Shown here piece after piece: positions 1 to 7,378 of a stretch of 38,247 nt of DNA (the stretch's first letter is position 1; every line of letters begins with the position of its first letter). The stretch is from Gammaproteobacteria bacterium (GTDB lineage Bacteria > Pseudomonadota > Gammaproteobacteria > SZUA-152): the NCBI GenBank assembly GCA_021647705.1, contig JAKIUF010000043.1, positions 1 to 38,247 of the forward strand. The letters run 5' to 3'. The position numbers and the translations under genes were made by a program. The notes beneath the pieces were generated by a model. That model did not search any database. It was not told the DNA's origin and saw nothing but the letters and a program-made list of their open reading frames with translations.

Positions 1-60
1 TAAGGTTTTTTATATTGGGCTGCCTGCACAAATTGACAAAAAATATGAAAGGACAGCGAA

Positions 61-1023
61 ATGCCAGAAATACTCATTAGCAACCGTACCTGGGATAAGC
101 CTCAATTCAAACAAATGTGTGGGGAATCCCTTGATGAAATACAGTGCAGCGGATCGTGCGGCGTTATGTGGCCCTACGAGCCCTACACTGTCGGCAAAAC
201 CACACACAACGAAGAGCTGATTCTCCGTGCCCTTCGCTATGGCGGCAGCCCACGAAATATCCATAAGCTTTCTGCAACAACAGGGCAAGACAACATTGTC
301 GGCATCAGCGAGGCCATGACAATGTTGCACGACACCACTGCTGCTGCGCTAGGAGCAACTGCCGCTGTCCATACCGCTCGTAGCAACGGGTTTGTGCGTA
401 CGGTGCAGCACTATCAAAATACCTTGCTGACTTACCGAAATGTCATGCGAGGCAAGGGGCGTGCCGGTGCCACAAAAGCCTCCGCAGGCGCAGCGGTAAG
501 AACCGCCTTTGAGGAAATGCAAAAACAATTTCAACGCGAACTCAGGATGACCACCGCCTCGCAAAAATCGCTCTCCCTCAAAGGCGTCCCCCTGACCAAT
601 ATCACCCGTGCCAAAAACATCGCCCGCAGCAGTCGCAGCATTGAAAAACTGCAACTGACTTCGGTGGCTCAGGCGGGTGCAGTGGGTCAGTTCAGCAAAT
701 ATGGCAAGGCACTGGGCAATGGTTTAATTGTTGTTGATGTCGCCAGTCGTGTTGGTAATGTGCAAAAGGCTTACAAAGCCGATGGGGACTGGGAACGGGA
801 ATTGTTTATTGAGTCGAGTAGTTTTGCAGCGAGCGCGTTAACGGGAAGTGGTGCAGTTTATGTGGGAGCTAAAGTGCTGGTGTTTCTTACTGTCGCGACA
901 CCCATTGGCTGGGTCGGTCTTATTGTTGTGGCGGCAGCCTCCTCTATGGCGATGAACTATGTTGTAAAGGAAAGAAGTAATGGCTGGTACGATGATATAA
1001 TGGGTTGGGTGGATTCTCTATGA
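61..1023 (+). CDS. Candidate toxin/effector with hydrophobic C-terminus
   Basis: A 320-residue protein of no family I can name. The start ATG follows an AAAGGA-like ribosome site. The N-terminal 100 residues are polar and hold a Cys-rich patch (CGESLDEIQCSGSCG). The middle (about 110-200) is basic, alanine-rich and helical. Residues about 270-310 form a long hydrophobic stretch rich in Gly, Ala and Val with a GxxG-like pattern (TPIGWVGLIVVAAASS), which looks able to insert into a membrane. There is no signal peptide. The stop overlaps the ATG of the next small membrane-protein gene (ATGA), and this same pair recurs downstream as a decayed duplicate. A soluble protein with a late membrane-inserting segment, paired and co-duplicated with a small membrane protein, fits a pore-forming effector and its immunity protein. 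That is inference; no secretion gene is visible nearby. Confidence 0.7.
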   Translation: MPEILISNRTWDKPQFKQMCGESLDEIQCSGSCGVMWPYEPYTVGKTTHNEELILRALRYGGSPRNIHKLSATTGQDNIVGISEAMTMLHDTTAAALGATAAVHTARSNGFVRTVQHYQNTLLTYRNVMRGKGRAGATKASAGAAVRTAFEEMQKQFQRELRMTTASQKSLSLKGVPLTNITRAKNIARSSRSIEKLQLTSVAQAGAVGQFSKYGKALGNGLIVVDVASRVGNVQKAYKADGDWERELFIESSSFAASALTGSGAVYVGAKVLVFLTVATPIGWVGLIVVAAASSMAMNYVVKERSNGWYDDIMGWVDSL

Positions 1024-1406
1024 GCTTTTCCACCCTCTTCGCAATCTCGGCGGCGGCGGCATTTATTGGATGTATTTTATTTGTCATCTTCGGTCAAATC
1101 ACCGTACGTAAACTCAGAAAAAACCCGGAAACCAAACATAGTCTGGGTATTGAATTTGCAAGTGGTTGGGATATTCTCAATGTAGCAGGTGCATTAGCAC
1201 TTCCAAAAGCAGTCGCGCAAAAAATTAAACGTAATTCTGTATCTATGGGGATGGGATCGGGATTTGAAGCCGATCCTGATATTTTATACAAACACACGAC
1301 GGTGTTTGACCGAGTCTTGGCTCGAATTTTTTTTTGGCTATGGATGTTTTCCGGGTTTGCGCTGATTATATTAGCAATATTAGATTTTTTCTGGGGCTTC
1401 GACTAA
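1020..1406 (+). CDS. Small two-TM membrane protein, candidate immunity protein
   Basis: A 128-residue membrane protein. Its ATG overlaps the stop of the preceding gene (ATGA), implying translational coupling. An in-frame ATG five codons earlier (1005) is possible but would lie deeper in the upstream gene. The first transmembrane helix spans about residues 5-25 (AISAAAAFIGCILFVIFGQI) and the second about 100-122 (IFFWLWMFSGFALIILAIL), with a polar loop of about 70 residues between them. I do not recognise the family. Its tight coupling to a protein with a membrane-inserting tail, and the fact that the pair was duplicated together, suggest it protects the producer from that protein. The decayed copy downstream keeps the first helix and the motif VIFGQIxVRK. 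Confidence 0.65.
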   Translation: MSFSTLFAISAAAAFIGCILFVIFGQITVRKLRKNPETKHSLGIEFASGWDILNVAGALALPKAVAQKIKRNSVSMGMGSGFEADPDILYKHTTVFDRVLARIFFWLWMFSGFALIILAILDFFWGFD

Positions 1407-1451
1407 GGAAAACAATACAAATAACCTTCGCAAAAGTAACCTAATCGTTAA

Positions 1452-1700
1452 TGCCGCTTTCAAGAAAATGTAAAAACAGTTTCAACGCGAATTACACATG
1501 ACCGCTATCTTGCAGAGTGCGTTCACCCACAAAGGCATCCACCCTGGCTAACATCACCCGCAGCATTGATGTTTTTCACTGTAGCTAGGGGTCGGTCTTG
1601 TTGTTGTGGCAGCGACTGCTTTATGGGAATAAACTATCTTGTAAAAGAAGAGAGTGGGAACTTATACGACAGTATTATGAAATGGCTAAACACCTTATGA
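1452..1700 (+). pseudogene. Decayed second copy of the effector gene
   Basis: Two blocks are recognisably homologous at the DNA level to the gene at 61-1023. Block 1 (about 1452-1560) matches about 502-610; the CAA codon at 520-522 has become a TAA stop at 1471-1473 and the frame is then lost. Block 2 (about 1586-1700) matches the last 110 bp of the intact gene, including the hydrophobic tail and the ATGA junction at its stop (1697-1700). The roughly 310 bp that should lie between the two blocks are missing. It is therefore an internally deleted, nonsense-mutated remnant of a tandem duplication and is unlikely to yield a functional protein. Confidence 0.7.
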
Positions 1701-1807
1701 CACTGGGCGATATAATTTTTGCAGTGATTTTCATTGCGATGTTTATCGCATGGGTTTTATTCGTTATTTTTGGTCAGATTGCTGTGCGTAAGCCAAGCAG
1801 GCATTAG
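1697..1807 (+). pseudogene. Truncated copy of the small membrane-protein gene
   Basis: A 36-codon frame begins at the conserved ATGA junction of the decayed duplicate. It encodes one hydrophobic helix followed by FVIFGQIAVRKPSRH and a stop. The intact gene at 1020-1406 has FVIFGQITVRKLRKN at the same place and then continues for about 90 codons, so this copy is cut just after its first transmembrane helix. Dispersed-repeat sequence begins shortly after the truncation. A short single-helix peptide could in principle still be made, but the simplest reading is a pseudogene. Confidence 0.6.
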
Positions 1808-1854
1808 ATATAGAATTTACAATATCGAAGTTGAGTACTCTGAATTTTTAGACC

Positions 1855-2205
1855 CGTTTGCGGCATAGCCGTCGAACTTAGCCCTATCCGGGAAGAGGAT
1901 GAAGTTGAGGTGTTATGGATTTTTTGTTCCGCTCTATTCAAGGCAGCGTAAAGCCGTAAGGTGGAACAAGCGCAGCGGTTCCACCAATAGGCAACAAGGA
2001 ACAACAAATCGCCTCTGTGCTCACGACCGCTGACAAAAACACCTTCAACAAAAAACCGATGGCCTGAAACAGGAGAAAAAAGCCCTCATGCAACAACGGC
2101 TCACCGGCAAACGGCGAGTCAAGGTGGACATCGATAGCTGATCGAATCTTGAATATGTCCCTTCCCTGCTTGGTGGAACCGCTGCGCTTGTTCCACCCTA
2201 CCCGG
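1855..2205. repeat. Dispersed repeat block A with palindromic cores
   Basis: A gene-free stretch built from modules that recur, mostly in inverted orientation, at 5238-5620. Module 1 (1855-1985) ends in a palindrome (GTGGAACAAGCGCAGCGG then TTCCACC, 1961-1985). Module 2 (2005-2046) carries the sequence around GTGAGCAC. Module 3 (about 2137-2205) has CTTGAATATGTCC followed by the palindrome in the opposite orientation (2172-2198). Modules 2 and 3 match the reverse complement of 5413-5450 and 5346-5412; module 1 matches the reverse complement of about 5238-5340. This is an intergenic repeat family resembling REP/MITE elements. No transposase is present. Confidence 0.65.
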
Positions 2206-2217
2206 CTTACAAAAATA

Positions 2218-2715
2218 ATGATGCCTTTTCCACATTTATCGACACGCTTGATCTATTTTCCAATACTCTTCCTGGTATTGCTTTCCTTGATTTTACAAGG
2301 TTGTGACGGTGGCGAAAATAATGCTAACCCTGTGGGTTATTTTACCGATATCGGTATCGCCAATGTGGATAATGACGCGGGTAAAACCATTAAGATTAAT
2401 GATTTACAGGGCGTAGTGATGGATGACAATATCATGATGATGAGCATGTCACACAAGATTGTCTATGATGGCATTATTACCAACATCAACGGAAATTATT
2501 TTACGGCTGATTTTATCATTTTTGTTGAGGATAAAAATCCGACAACGGCTACGGCAAATGGCATCATCACAGAAGGATCAAAAATAGAAGGGAGGTTGAC
2601 GGGGAGCGGTGTTGGCAATGGGACATTTAGTCTGTTTTCTATGCCAAATGAGCAAGTGGATATTTCAAATGCTATCAATGAACTGCAAGAGATGCTGGAT
2701 GACAATCAAAATTAA
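2218..2715 (+). CDS. Orphan lipoprotein
   Basis: A 165-residue protein with a clear lipoprotein signal: a hydrophobic segment (IYFPILFLVLLSLI) and lipobox LQGC with the acylated Cys at residue 29. The mature part is acidic and beta-like, rich in Asn, Asp, Gly and Ile, with no motif I recognise. An upstream ATG at 2149 is in frame, but its 23 extra codons translate the dispersed repeat (residues EPLRLFHPT encode the palindrome) and would put a long extension before the signal peptide. I therefore start at 2218, or 2221, where two ATG codons lie in tandem; the ribosome site is weak. It stands alone, with repeats upstream and a convergent gene downstream. The function is unknown. Confidence 0.65.
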   Translation: MMPFPHLSTRLIYFPILFLVLLSLILQGCDGGENNANPVGYFTDIGIANVDNDAGKTIKINDLQGVVMDDNIMMMSMSHKIVYDGIITNINGNYFTADFIIFVEDKNPTTATANGIITEGSKIEGRLTGSGVGNGTFSLFSMPNEQVDISNAINELQEMLDDNQN

Positions 2716-2942
2716 GACACGCTAAGAAATATACGCGCTTCTTAACGAAACGACGCTATAATATCTTCATCAAATATTTCGGCATCAGCATCTTACGAAA
2801 CCAGGATATTTTTTTGATCGTCTACAAGTTTTGGTAACCAACCCGTTTTTCAAGGCGGCCTTAGCTTGCGTTGATTTTAATAGCGCCTCTACCAACAGCT
2901 AGAAACTAATGCAATCACGCCCTATACAGCTTCCTGGCCCAT

Positions 2943-2968
2943 TTGAGGCATACGGGCTTGCGCCTCAA
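2943..2968. other. Hairpin after UPF0149 gene
   Basis: A perfect 7-bp inverted repeat (TTGAGGC / GCCTCAA) with a 12-nt loop lies 2 bp beyond the stop codon of the minus-strand UPF0149 gene. There is no T-tract, so it may be a 3' stabilising or weak terminator hairpin rather than a classical terminator. Confidence 0.3.
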
Positions 2969-2970
2969 TA

Positions 2971-3555
2971 CTAATGTAACGTCACATCAACTTCGATGTC
3001 TACCGGTGGTGCCTGAGTCGGTTGCAGTTCCTCGTTAATGAGCAGCACGCCCACACGCAGGTATTCCACCAGCTCGGCGTAGGCATTTTCATCTTCTTCG
3101 CTGCCTTCCAGCTCATAGGAAGTACCCGCACGGGCGATTTCCAGGAGGTCTTTGGTGATCTCACGAGCATCTTCGGGTAATGGCGCAAAGTCAGTGATGC
3201 CACCAAGGCTGAGACCGATAAGGTAACCCTGGCACCAGTCGCCCAGTGCATTGACGCGCGCATCAAGACTGTCATTGTCATCGGGTAGCAGCATCTGAAA
3301 TTCACAGGTGGGATCGTTGAGCTGTCGCCGGGTAACGTCATGTGTCTGTTTGAAAATCTCGTGTGCTTCGGCGGCTAGCAAATCACCGCCGGGCTGATTG
3401 GGCCATAGCGCCTGTTGCCAGATATCGACCCCGGCATTGCTGTTGGCGCATAACAGGCCACACAATGTGCCATGGACTTCGCTGGGGGTGATTTCAGTGT
3501 CCAGTCTGTGCAAAGCACTGTCGAGAATCAAATAGTCGGGCAAATTTTGGGGCAT
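2971..3555 (-). CDS. UPF0149 family protein (YgfB-like)
   Basis: A 194-residue cytoplasmic all-helical protein of the UPF0149 (YgfB/YecA) family, close to the family's usual length of about 190. Family hallmarks are the N-terminal HGTLCGLLCA motif (residues about 29-38) and the central LGDWCQGYLIGL motif (about 106-117), followed by an acidic C-terminal third. E. coli YgfB has the same neighbours: it is encoded divergently from zapA next to the 6S RNA gene. In Pseudomonas a YgfB homologue has been linked to control of a cell-wall amidase promoter, but no biochemical role can be read from this sequence. The gene is transcribed away from the zapA cluster. Confidence 0.9.
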   Translation of the reverse strand: MPQNLPDYLILDSALHRLDTEITPSEVHGTLCGLLCANSNAGVDIWQQALWPNQPGGDLLAAEAHEIFKQTHDVTRRQLNDPTCEFQMLLPDDNDSLDARVNALGDWCQGYLIGLSLGGITDFAPLPEDAREITKDLLEIARAGTSYELEGSEEDENAYAELVEYLRVGVLLINEELQPTQAPPVDIEVDVTLH

Positions 3556-3725
3556 GGCGATGGTATCGTGTTTTGCGCTGGTAAGCGGAGAAAATGGGGC
3601 GCTGATTTTAGCACCCGTAAGCAGTGGGTAACAGTCGTTGACCCGTTTTGTGCACCGCTCTATAGTGAGGGCTTATTGTGACATAGATGCGATAATAACA
3701 AATTCCCCCTGGACGATTGGATAGC

Positions 3726-3935
3726 ATGTCTGAATCTGAAATTAGCAAACTGGAACAGCGTATTGATGAGTTGATCACGCTGACAGACCAGTTGAGCAGT
3801 GAAAACAGCCTTATGCGCGAACGACAAAACCTGTTAGTGGAAGAACGCGCCCGGCTCATCGAAAAAGCCGAATTGGCGCGCTCCCGTGTAGAGTCCATGC
3901 TGGTGCGACTCAAGGCAATGGAGACCGAAGCATGA
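3726..3935 (+). CDS. TIGR02449-type small coiled-coil protein (ZapB-like)
   Basis: A 69-residue protein that is almost entirely one coiled coil: regular heptads from KLEQRIDELITLTDQL through to the end, no hydrophobic segment, and a high Glu/Arg content. Proteins of this size and composition (TIGR02449) sit directly upstream of zapA in many gammaproteobacteria and resemble the division factor ZapB, which bridges ZapA to the chromosome-terminus machinery. I start at ATG 3726; an in-frame TTG at 3717 would add three residues. The last four bases overlap the zapA start (ATGA), so the two are translationally coupled. The link to cell division is inferred from resemblance and position. Confidence 0.8.
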   Translation: MSESEISKLEQRIDELITLTDQLSSENSLMRERQNLLVEERARLIEKAELARSRVESMLVRLKAMETEA

Positions 3936-4273
3936 ATGCCAGGACGACCAAACCACCGCAATCTGTAGAAAGCAAGGTGATCAGCATCCGGGTACTGGAC
4001 AAAGAATATCAAGTAGCCTGCCCAGTGGATGAGGAACCGGCGCTGCTGGAATCTGCACGTTTACTGGACGAAAAAATGCACGAGATTCGGAATGCGCGTA
4101 AAATGGTGGGCGCAGACCGAGTAGCCGTGATGGCCGCATTGAATTTAGCCCACGATCTTCTGCAATTGCAATCAGGTGGTGGCAACGATGGCCCGGTGAT
4201 GGAAACCCGATTGCGCAATTTGCAAAATAAAGTGGAGGCTGCCATTACCCGTAGCCGACAATTGGGGTTGTAG
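3932..4273 (+). CDS. zapA: Cell division protein ZapA
   Basis: A 113-residue protein, the usual ZapA length. The N-terminal globular part (VSIRVLDKEYQVACP style, residues about 15-32) is followed by LLESARLLDEKMHEIR and then by the helical MVGADRVAVMAALNLAHDLL segment and a C-terminal coiled coil. ZapA is a cytosolic tetramer that crosslinks FtsZ filaments and stabilises the Z ring. The start codon overlaps the stop of the upstream coiled-coil gene. The 6S RNA gene follows about 85 bp downstream, as in E. coli and Pseudomonas. Confidence 0.93.
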   Translation: MNARTTKPPQSVESKVISIRVLDKEYQVACPVDEEPALLESARLLDEKMHEIRNARKMVGADRVAVMAALNLAHDLLQLQSGGGNDGPVMETRLRNLQNKVEAAITRSRQLGL

Positions 4274-4358
4274 CACAATATCATTAAGTCGGTTGGTGGT
4301 GAGCTTAATGGCATTGGGTTGTAGTAAATTTGTTTAGAAACATACGTTTTCAAAGAAT

Positions 4359-4544
4359 GGCGTTGCCTGTGGTGTTCGATACTGTATCGGAATTTTCTTG
4401 GCCTATGCTTAACCCTGTTGGGGACATTACATCGGTGTTGTGTGCATGTCCGTGTTACGGAAAGCCTGATATGCTGGTCGTTGTTCCCACTTTATCGCTC
4501 CGGTCCCAAGAGCGACGATGCAACCGGCACATGTGGGTGACGCC
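4359..4544 (+). ncRNA. ssrS: 6S RNA
   Basis: A 186-nt structured stretch lies exactly between zapA and the 5-formyl-THF cyclo-ligase gene, where 6S RNA is found across gammaproteobacteria (E. coli 6S is about 184 nt). The ends can pair (GGCGTT with GACGCC). The 5' arm contains CTGTGGTGTTCG, close to the E. coli CTGAGATGTTCG. The central region has GTCCGT, a loop and ACGGAAAGCCT, matching the E. coli GGTCCGTCCGAGAAGCCT region. 6S RNA mimics an open promoter and sequesters sigma70 RNA polymerase in stationary phase. A T-run follows the 3' end (4546-4551). The exact ends are estimated to within a few bases. Confidence 0.88.
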
Positions 4545-4568
4545 TCTTTTTTCTCCTGGATTAATCCT

Positions 4569-5177
4569 GTGACTGAACGTCAGGCTTTGCGCCAACAATT
4601 ACGTTTAGCTCGACATGCCTTTGATGCGCATGAACACGCCTGGCGCAGTGCGGCCATCACCCGGCAGCTGGTTAATCATCGTTTGTTTCGTGCCGCGCAA
4701 CATATTGCCTGTTATTTATCTAACGATGCTGAAGTAGATCTGACTTCGCTGATGGACTGTGCCTGGACCATGGGTAAAATCGTGTATCTGCCGGTGGTCA
4801 GTGCCAGCCACCATAACCGGTTGCATTTTTTACCTTATGCGCCGGGCGATACACTGGTCGCTAATGGTTTTGGTATTCCTGAACCAGTGCCGCATTCGCG
4901 TCAGAGCACTGCGTTGACCCGGCTGGATTTGGTGCTGGCTCCACTGGTGGGGTTTGATGTGTGGGGTAACCGGCTAGGCATGGGAGGTGGTTTTTATGAT
5001 CGCACCTTTGCCTTTTTACGCCGTCGCCAGTACTGGCGCAAACCACATTTATGGGGGGTGGCGTTTGATGCGCAAAGAAGTCCGACGGAATTGCCTCATC
5101 AACACTGGGATGTGCCGTTGGAAGGCGTAGTGACTGAGTCTGGCGTGCAGCAGAGATGCCGACCTAAAAACCCATAG
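4569..5177 (+). CDS. fau: 5-formyltetrahydrofolate cyclo-ligase
   Basis: A 202-residue enzyme that converts 5-formyl-THF plus ATP to 5,10-methenyl-THF, recycling this inhibitory folate in the cytosol. The family signature is clear: an N-terminal Arg-rich helix (RQQLRLARHAF), GKIVYLPVV, GFGIPEP, and RLDLVLAPLVGFDVWGNRLG followed by MGGGFYDRTF, the nucleotide-binding and catalytic loop. I choose GTG 4569 because it gives the normal family length; the in-frame ATG at 4518 lies inside the 6S RNA. In E. coli the gene (ygfA) is co-transcribed with 6S RNA, and the 24-nt gap here allows the same. Confidence 0.9.
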   Translation: MTERQALRQQLRLARHAFDAHEHAWRSAAITRQLVNHRLFRAAQHIACYLSNDAEVDLTSLMDCAWTMGKIVYLPVVSASHHNRLHFLPYAPGDTLVANGFGIPEPVPHSRQSTALTRLDLVLAPLVGFDVWGNRLGMGGGFYDRTFAFLRRRQYWRKPHLWGVAFDAQRSPTELPHQHWDVPLEGVVTESGVQQRCRPKNP

Positions 5178-5237
5178 ATCGGGGGGTGCTTATTTTTCCT
5201 CCAGGCAATCGAGTTTGTAGGATGTATACACGGTCAT

Positions 5238-5620
5238 GGTGGAACCGCTGCGCTTGTTTCACCCTACGGTTTTACTCTGCACTGAATAGAGCAGAACAAA
5301 AAATCGATGAACGCCCCAACGCCACCATCTATCCGGGATTCCACCCTCTATCCGAGTAGGGTGGAACAAGCGTAGCGGTTCCACCAAACGGGAAAAGGAC
5401 ATATTCAAGGTTCGGTTTTTGTCGGCGCTAGTGAGCACAGCAGCGGTTTGCTATTCTTTATAGTCAGAAGATACAGCTATTTTGAACGTTTTTAGATAAT
5501 GGGTGGTAACCCGTTTTTGACCTGCCTAGCCCTGCATATAAGCGAAACAAAACAACCGATGAACACCCCAGCTCTACCATCTACCTGGAAAGAGCTTAGC
5601 CCAACGACTATGGGGTGTTC
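5238..5620. repeat. Dispersed repeat block B with palindromic cores
   Basis: The stretch from the fau stop to 5658 holds no gene and is built of repeat modules shared with 1855-2205. The palindrome occurs at 5238-5263 (GGTGGAACCGCTGCGCTTG orientation, one mismatch) and in the opposite orientation at 5360-5385. Between and beyond these are modules containing GAACAAAAAATCGATGAAC (5291-5315), CTTGAATATGTCC in reverse (about 5398-5412), the GTGAGCAC module (5413-5450), and a further diverged copy of the GAACAAAA module at 5528-5620 (AACAAAACAACCGATGAAC). Module order is shuffled relative to block A, so recombination or repeated insertion is likely. Confidence 0.65.
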
Positions 5621-5658
5621 ATCACCTCGCCAATCTGTGGATTGTTTAACAAATCCGC

Positions 5659-7338
5659 TCAGCGAATAGAATTGAAGGCCGTCAAACTCATCATGTGTGC
5701 ATCAGTACCCAGGTCGTTATCGGGAAACAGACTACGATAGACATCACGATAATCCGTGCCATGCAAGGCAAGATAATTGAGCACTACCGTGTCCACCAAC
5801 AGGTTGACATTATTGGCCGCCACGCTGGAAGCAGTTTCTACTGAACCATCTGAGCGGAACCAGCCTATTTGCTGATGACGCTCGTCACCCAGATTGTCGC
5901 CACTAAACAGGGTAGCCTGACCACCATTGGCTGTCGGGTTATAAACCAGGAAGAAACTGCCAGCAGTGGAGGAGTTGTCACCGGTCCACACGCCTTTGCC
6001 GCGACCATCTTGAGAACCATCGATGGAACCATTGCTGGCCACGGAGCCATCGCTGAAAACGTACATCATCAATGGTGTAGGGACTCCTGCTGCGGTTCGG
6101 CGCGCAGCATATTCAAGACAAGCGCCCATGCAACGCCCGGCGCGCAGGTCACGGCGTTCACCAGCTTGGCGGTCACCCGTGTGATAATCGAAACCACCCA
6201 TGGTGATGGTACCAGCCCCGGCATAACCATCGATAACCATTTTCATGACGGCGGCGGTTTTACGGAATTCGCCTTCACCATCAAATTCAGCCTCGGTAAA
6301 TATACCGCCATTGTTATTGACGATGACCCGATCGGCAGGATCTTCGGCATTGCGATCATCAGGACTGATTTCTACACCGACGAAACGATCAGCAATATCC
6401 GCAGCGCTGAGGTAACCACAGTTCACCATCTCCCTGACCACGCTATCTGCGTCGATGCGAGCCACTTTTTTATCACTGAGGCGAGCAATGGATTCCATCA
6501 CAGCCTTGGCATCATCTTTGGTCAAGACAGCAGTGAGATCACCAGTGTCTACCATGCCGGTGACATCCGAGGGACGGTCCACCTTGGTAGGACGAACAGA
6601 AGGATCAATACTCATGGCCGGTGCCACAGAGTTGCCACCAGATTCAGAATTACGCGAGCCAATAAGAGTGACTACGCTGCCATTAGAACCTGTGCGAGCA
6701 ATACCATACATCGGGTTATGTGGATTGTTACCCGTATCGTTATCAGAGCGGGCGGGGATGACCGCGCCATTAATCAGTGAGGCGGTTCCAATACTGACTT
6801 TTTCCATAATGCCGCGCAGAAAACCGCTGTCTGAATGGAAAGGCAAACCCAGGCGAGTGTCAATGAAATCATTATTAGGGCCGCTCATGGTCGAGGCAGC
6901 ATCCACTATACCGGGCACCATATCACCGGGAATACCCATTTTACTGTAGCCTGCGGCACTGATGGGATCATTGAGATAACCACCTTGTCCACCGGCCAGC
7001 ACGTTGGAACCAACCATACTGGCACCACCCGCCAAATCAAAACAGATAAAAGGGATGTTGCCACCAGCGGTGCCCAAAGCACAATTGGGGTTGTTGGTAA
7101 ACATGGTTTTCAAATCGTCTGACAACTCCGCGTGTGCAGCACGAGGATTGGCAAACAAACTAAACAACGAACCACCAAGCGTGACACCTGTGCCCGTGAT
7201 AAAGCCCTGGCGCAGGAAATCCCGCCGCGTTACTGGTCGACTATGGTCCTGATGCAACAGAGGTGCATCGAGTGAAAGTCCGTGGCGATTCTTTTTCAAG
7301 CGTCTCGCAGTTCGGTTAACTGTTCTTTTATTAGCCAT
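5659..7338 (-). CDS. Tat-exported DUF1501-like protein
   Basis: A 559-residue protein with a twin-arginine signal: RRDFLRQG at residues 38-45, a hydrophobic stretch, and a likely cleavage site after AHA (residue 70), so it should be exported folded to the periplasm. The body is Gly/Asn-rich. Near residue 380 it has TMGGFDYHTGDRQAGERRD, and then PLMMYVFSDGSV, resembling the GxDTH and TLVVxxSEFGR region of DUF1501 proteins (alkaline-phosphatase/sulfatase-like fold), though without an exact DTH. A GAGG ribosome site precedes the ATG. It is the last gene of a three-gene minus-strand operon, 40 bp behind the dihaem LamG lipoprotein. The family assignment is tentative and the substrate is unknown. 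Confidence 0.7.
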   Translation of the reverse strand: MANKRTVNRTARRLKKNRHGLSLDAPLLHQDHSRPVTRRDFLRQGFITGTGVTLGGSLFSLFANPRAAHAELSDDLKTMFTNNPNCALGTAGGNIPFICFDLAGGASMVGSNVLAGGQGGYLNDPISAAGYSKMGIPGDMVPGIVDAASTMSGPNNDFIDTRLGLPFHSDSGFLRGIMEKVSIGTASLINGAVIPARSDNDTGNNPHNPMYGIARTGSNGSVVTLIGSRNSESGGNSVAPAMSIDPSVRPTKVDRPSDVTGMVDTGDLTAVLTKDDAKAVMESIARLSDKKVARIDADSVVREMVNCGYLSAADIADRFVGVEISPDDRNAEDPADRVIVNNNGGIFTEAEFDGEGEFRKTAAVMKMVIDGYAGAGTITMGGFDYHTGDRQAGERRDLRAGRCMGACLEYAARRTAAGVPTPLMMYVFSDGSVASNGSIDGSQDGRGKGVWTGDNSSTAGSFFLVYNPTANGGQATLFSGDNLGDERHQQIGWFRSDGSVETASSVAANNVNLLVDTVVLNYLALHGTDYRDVYRSLFPDNDLGTDAHMMSLTAFNSIR

Positions 7339-7378
7339 CGTCTTATCCTCAAATACGTCTGTTACTTGTTATGTGAGC

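Noticed and set aside
4330-4572. An 80-codon plus-strand frame between zapA and fau.
   Set aside because: It coincides with the 6S RNA gene, whose position, length and conserved segments fit far better.
5869-6780. A 303-codon open frame on the plus strand opposite the Tat-signal gene.
   Set aside because: It is antisense to a well-supported gene with signal peptide and ribosome site; its composition (Thr/Ile/His-rich) is that of a shadow frame.
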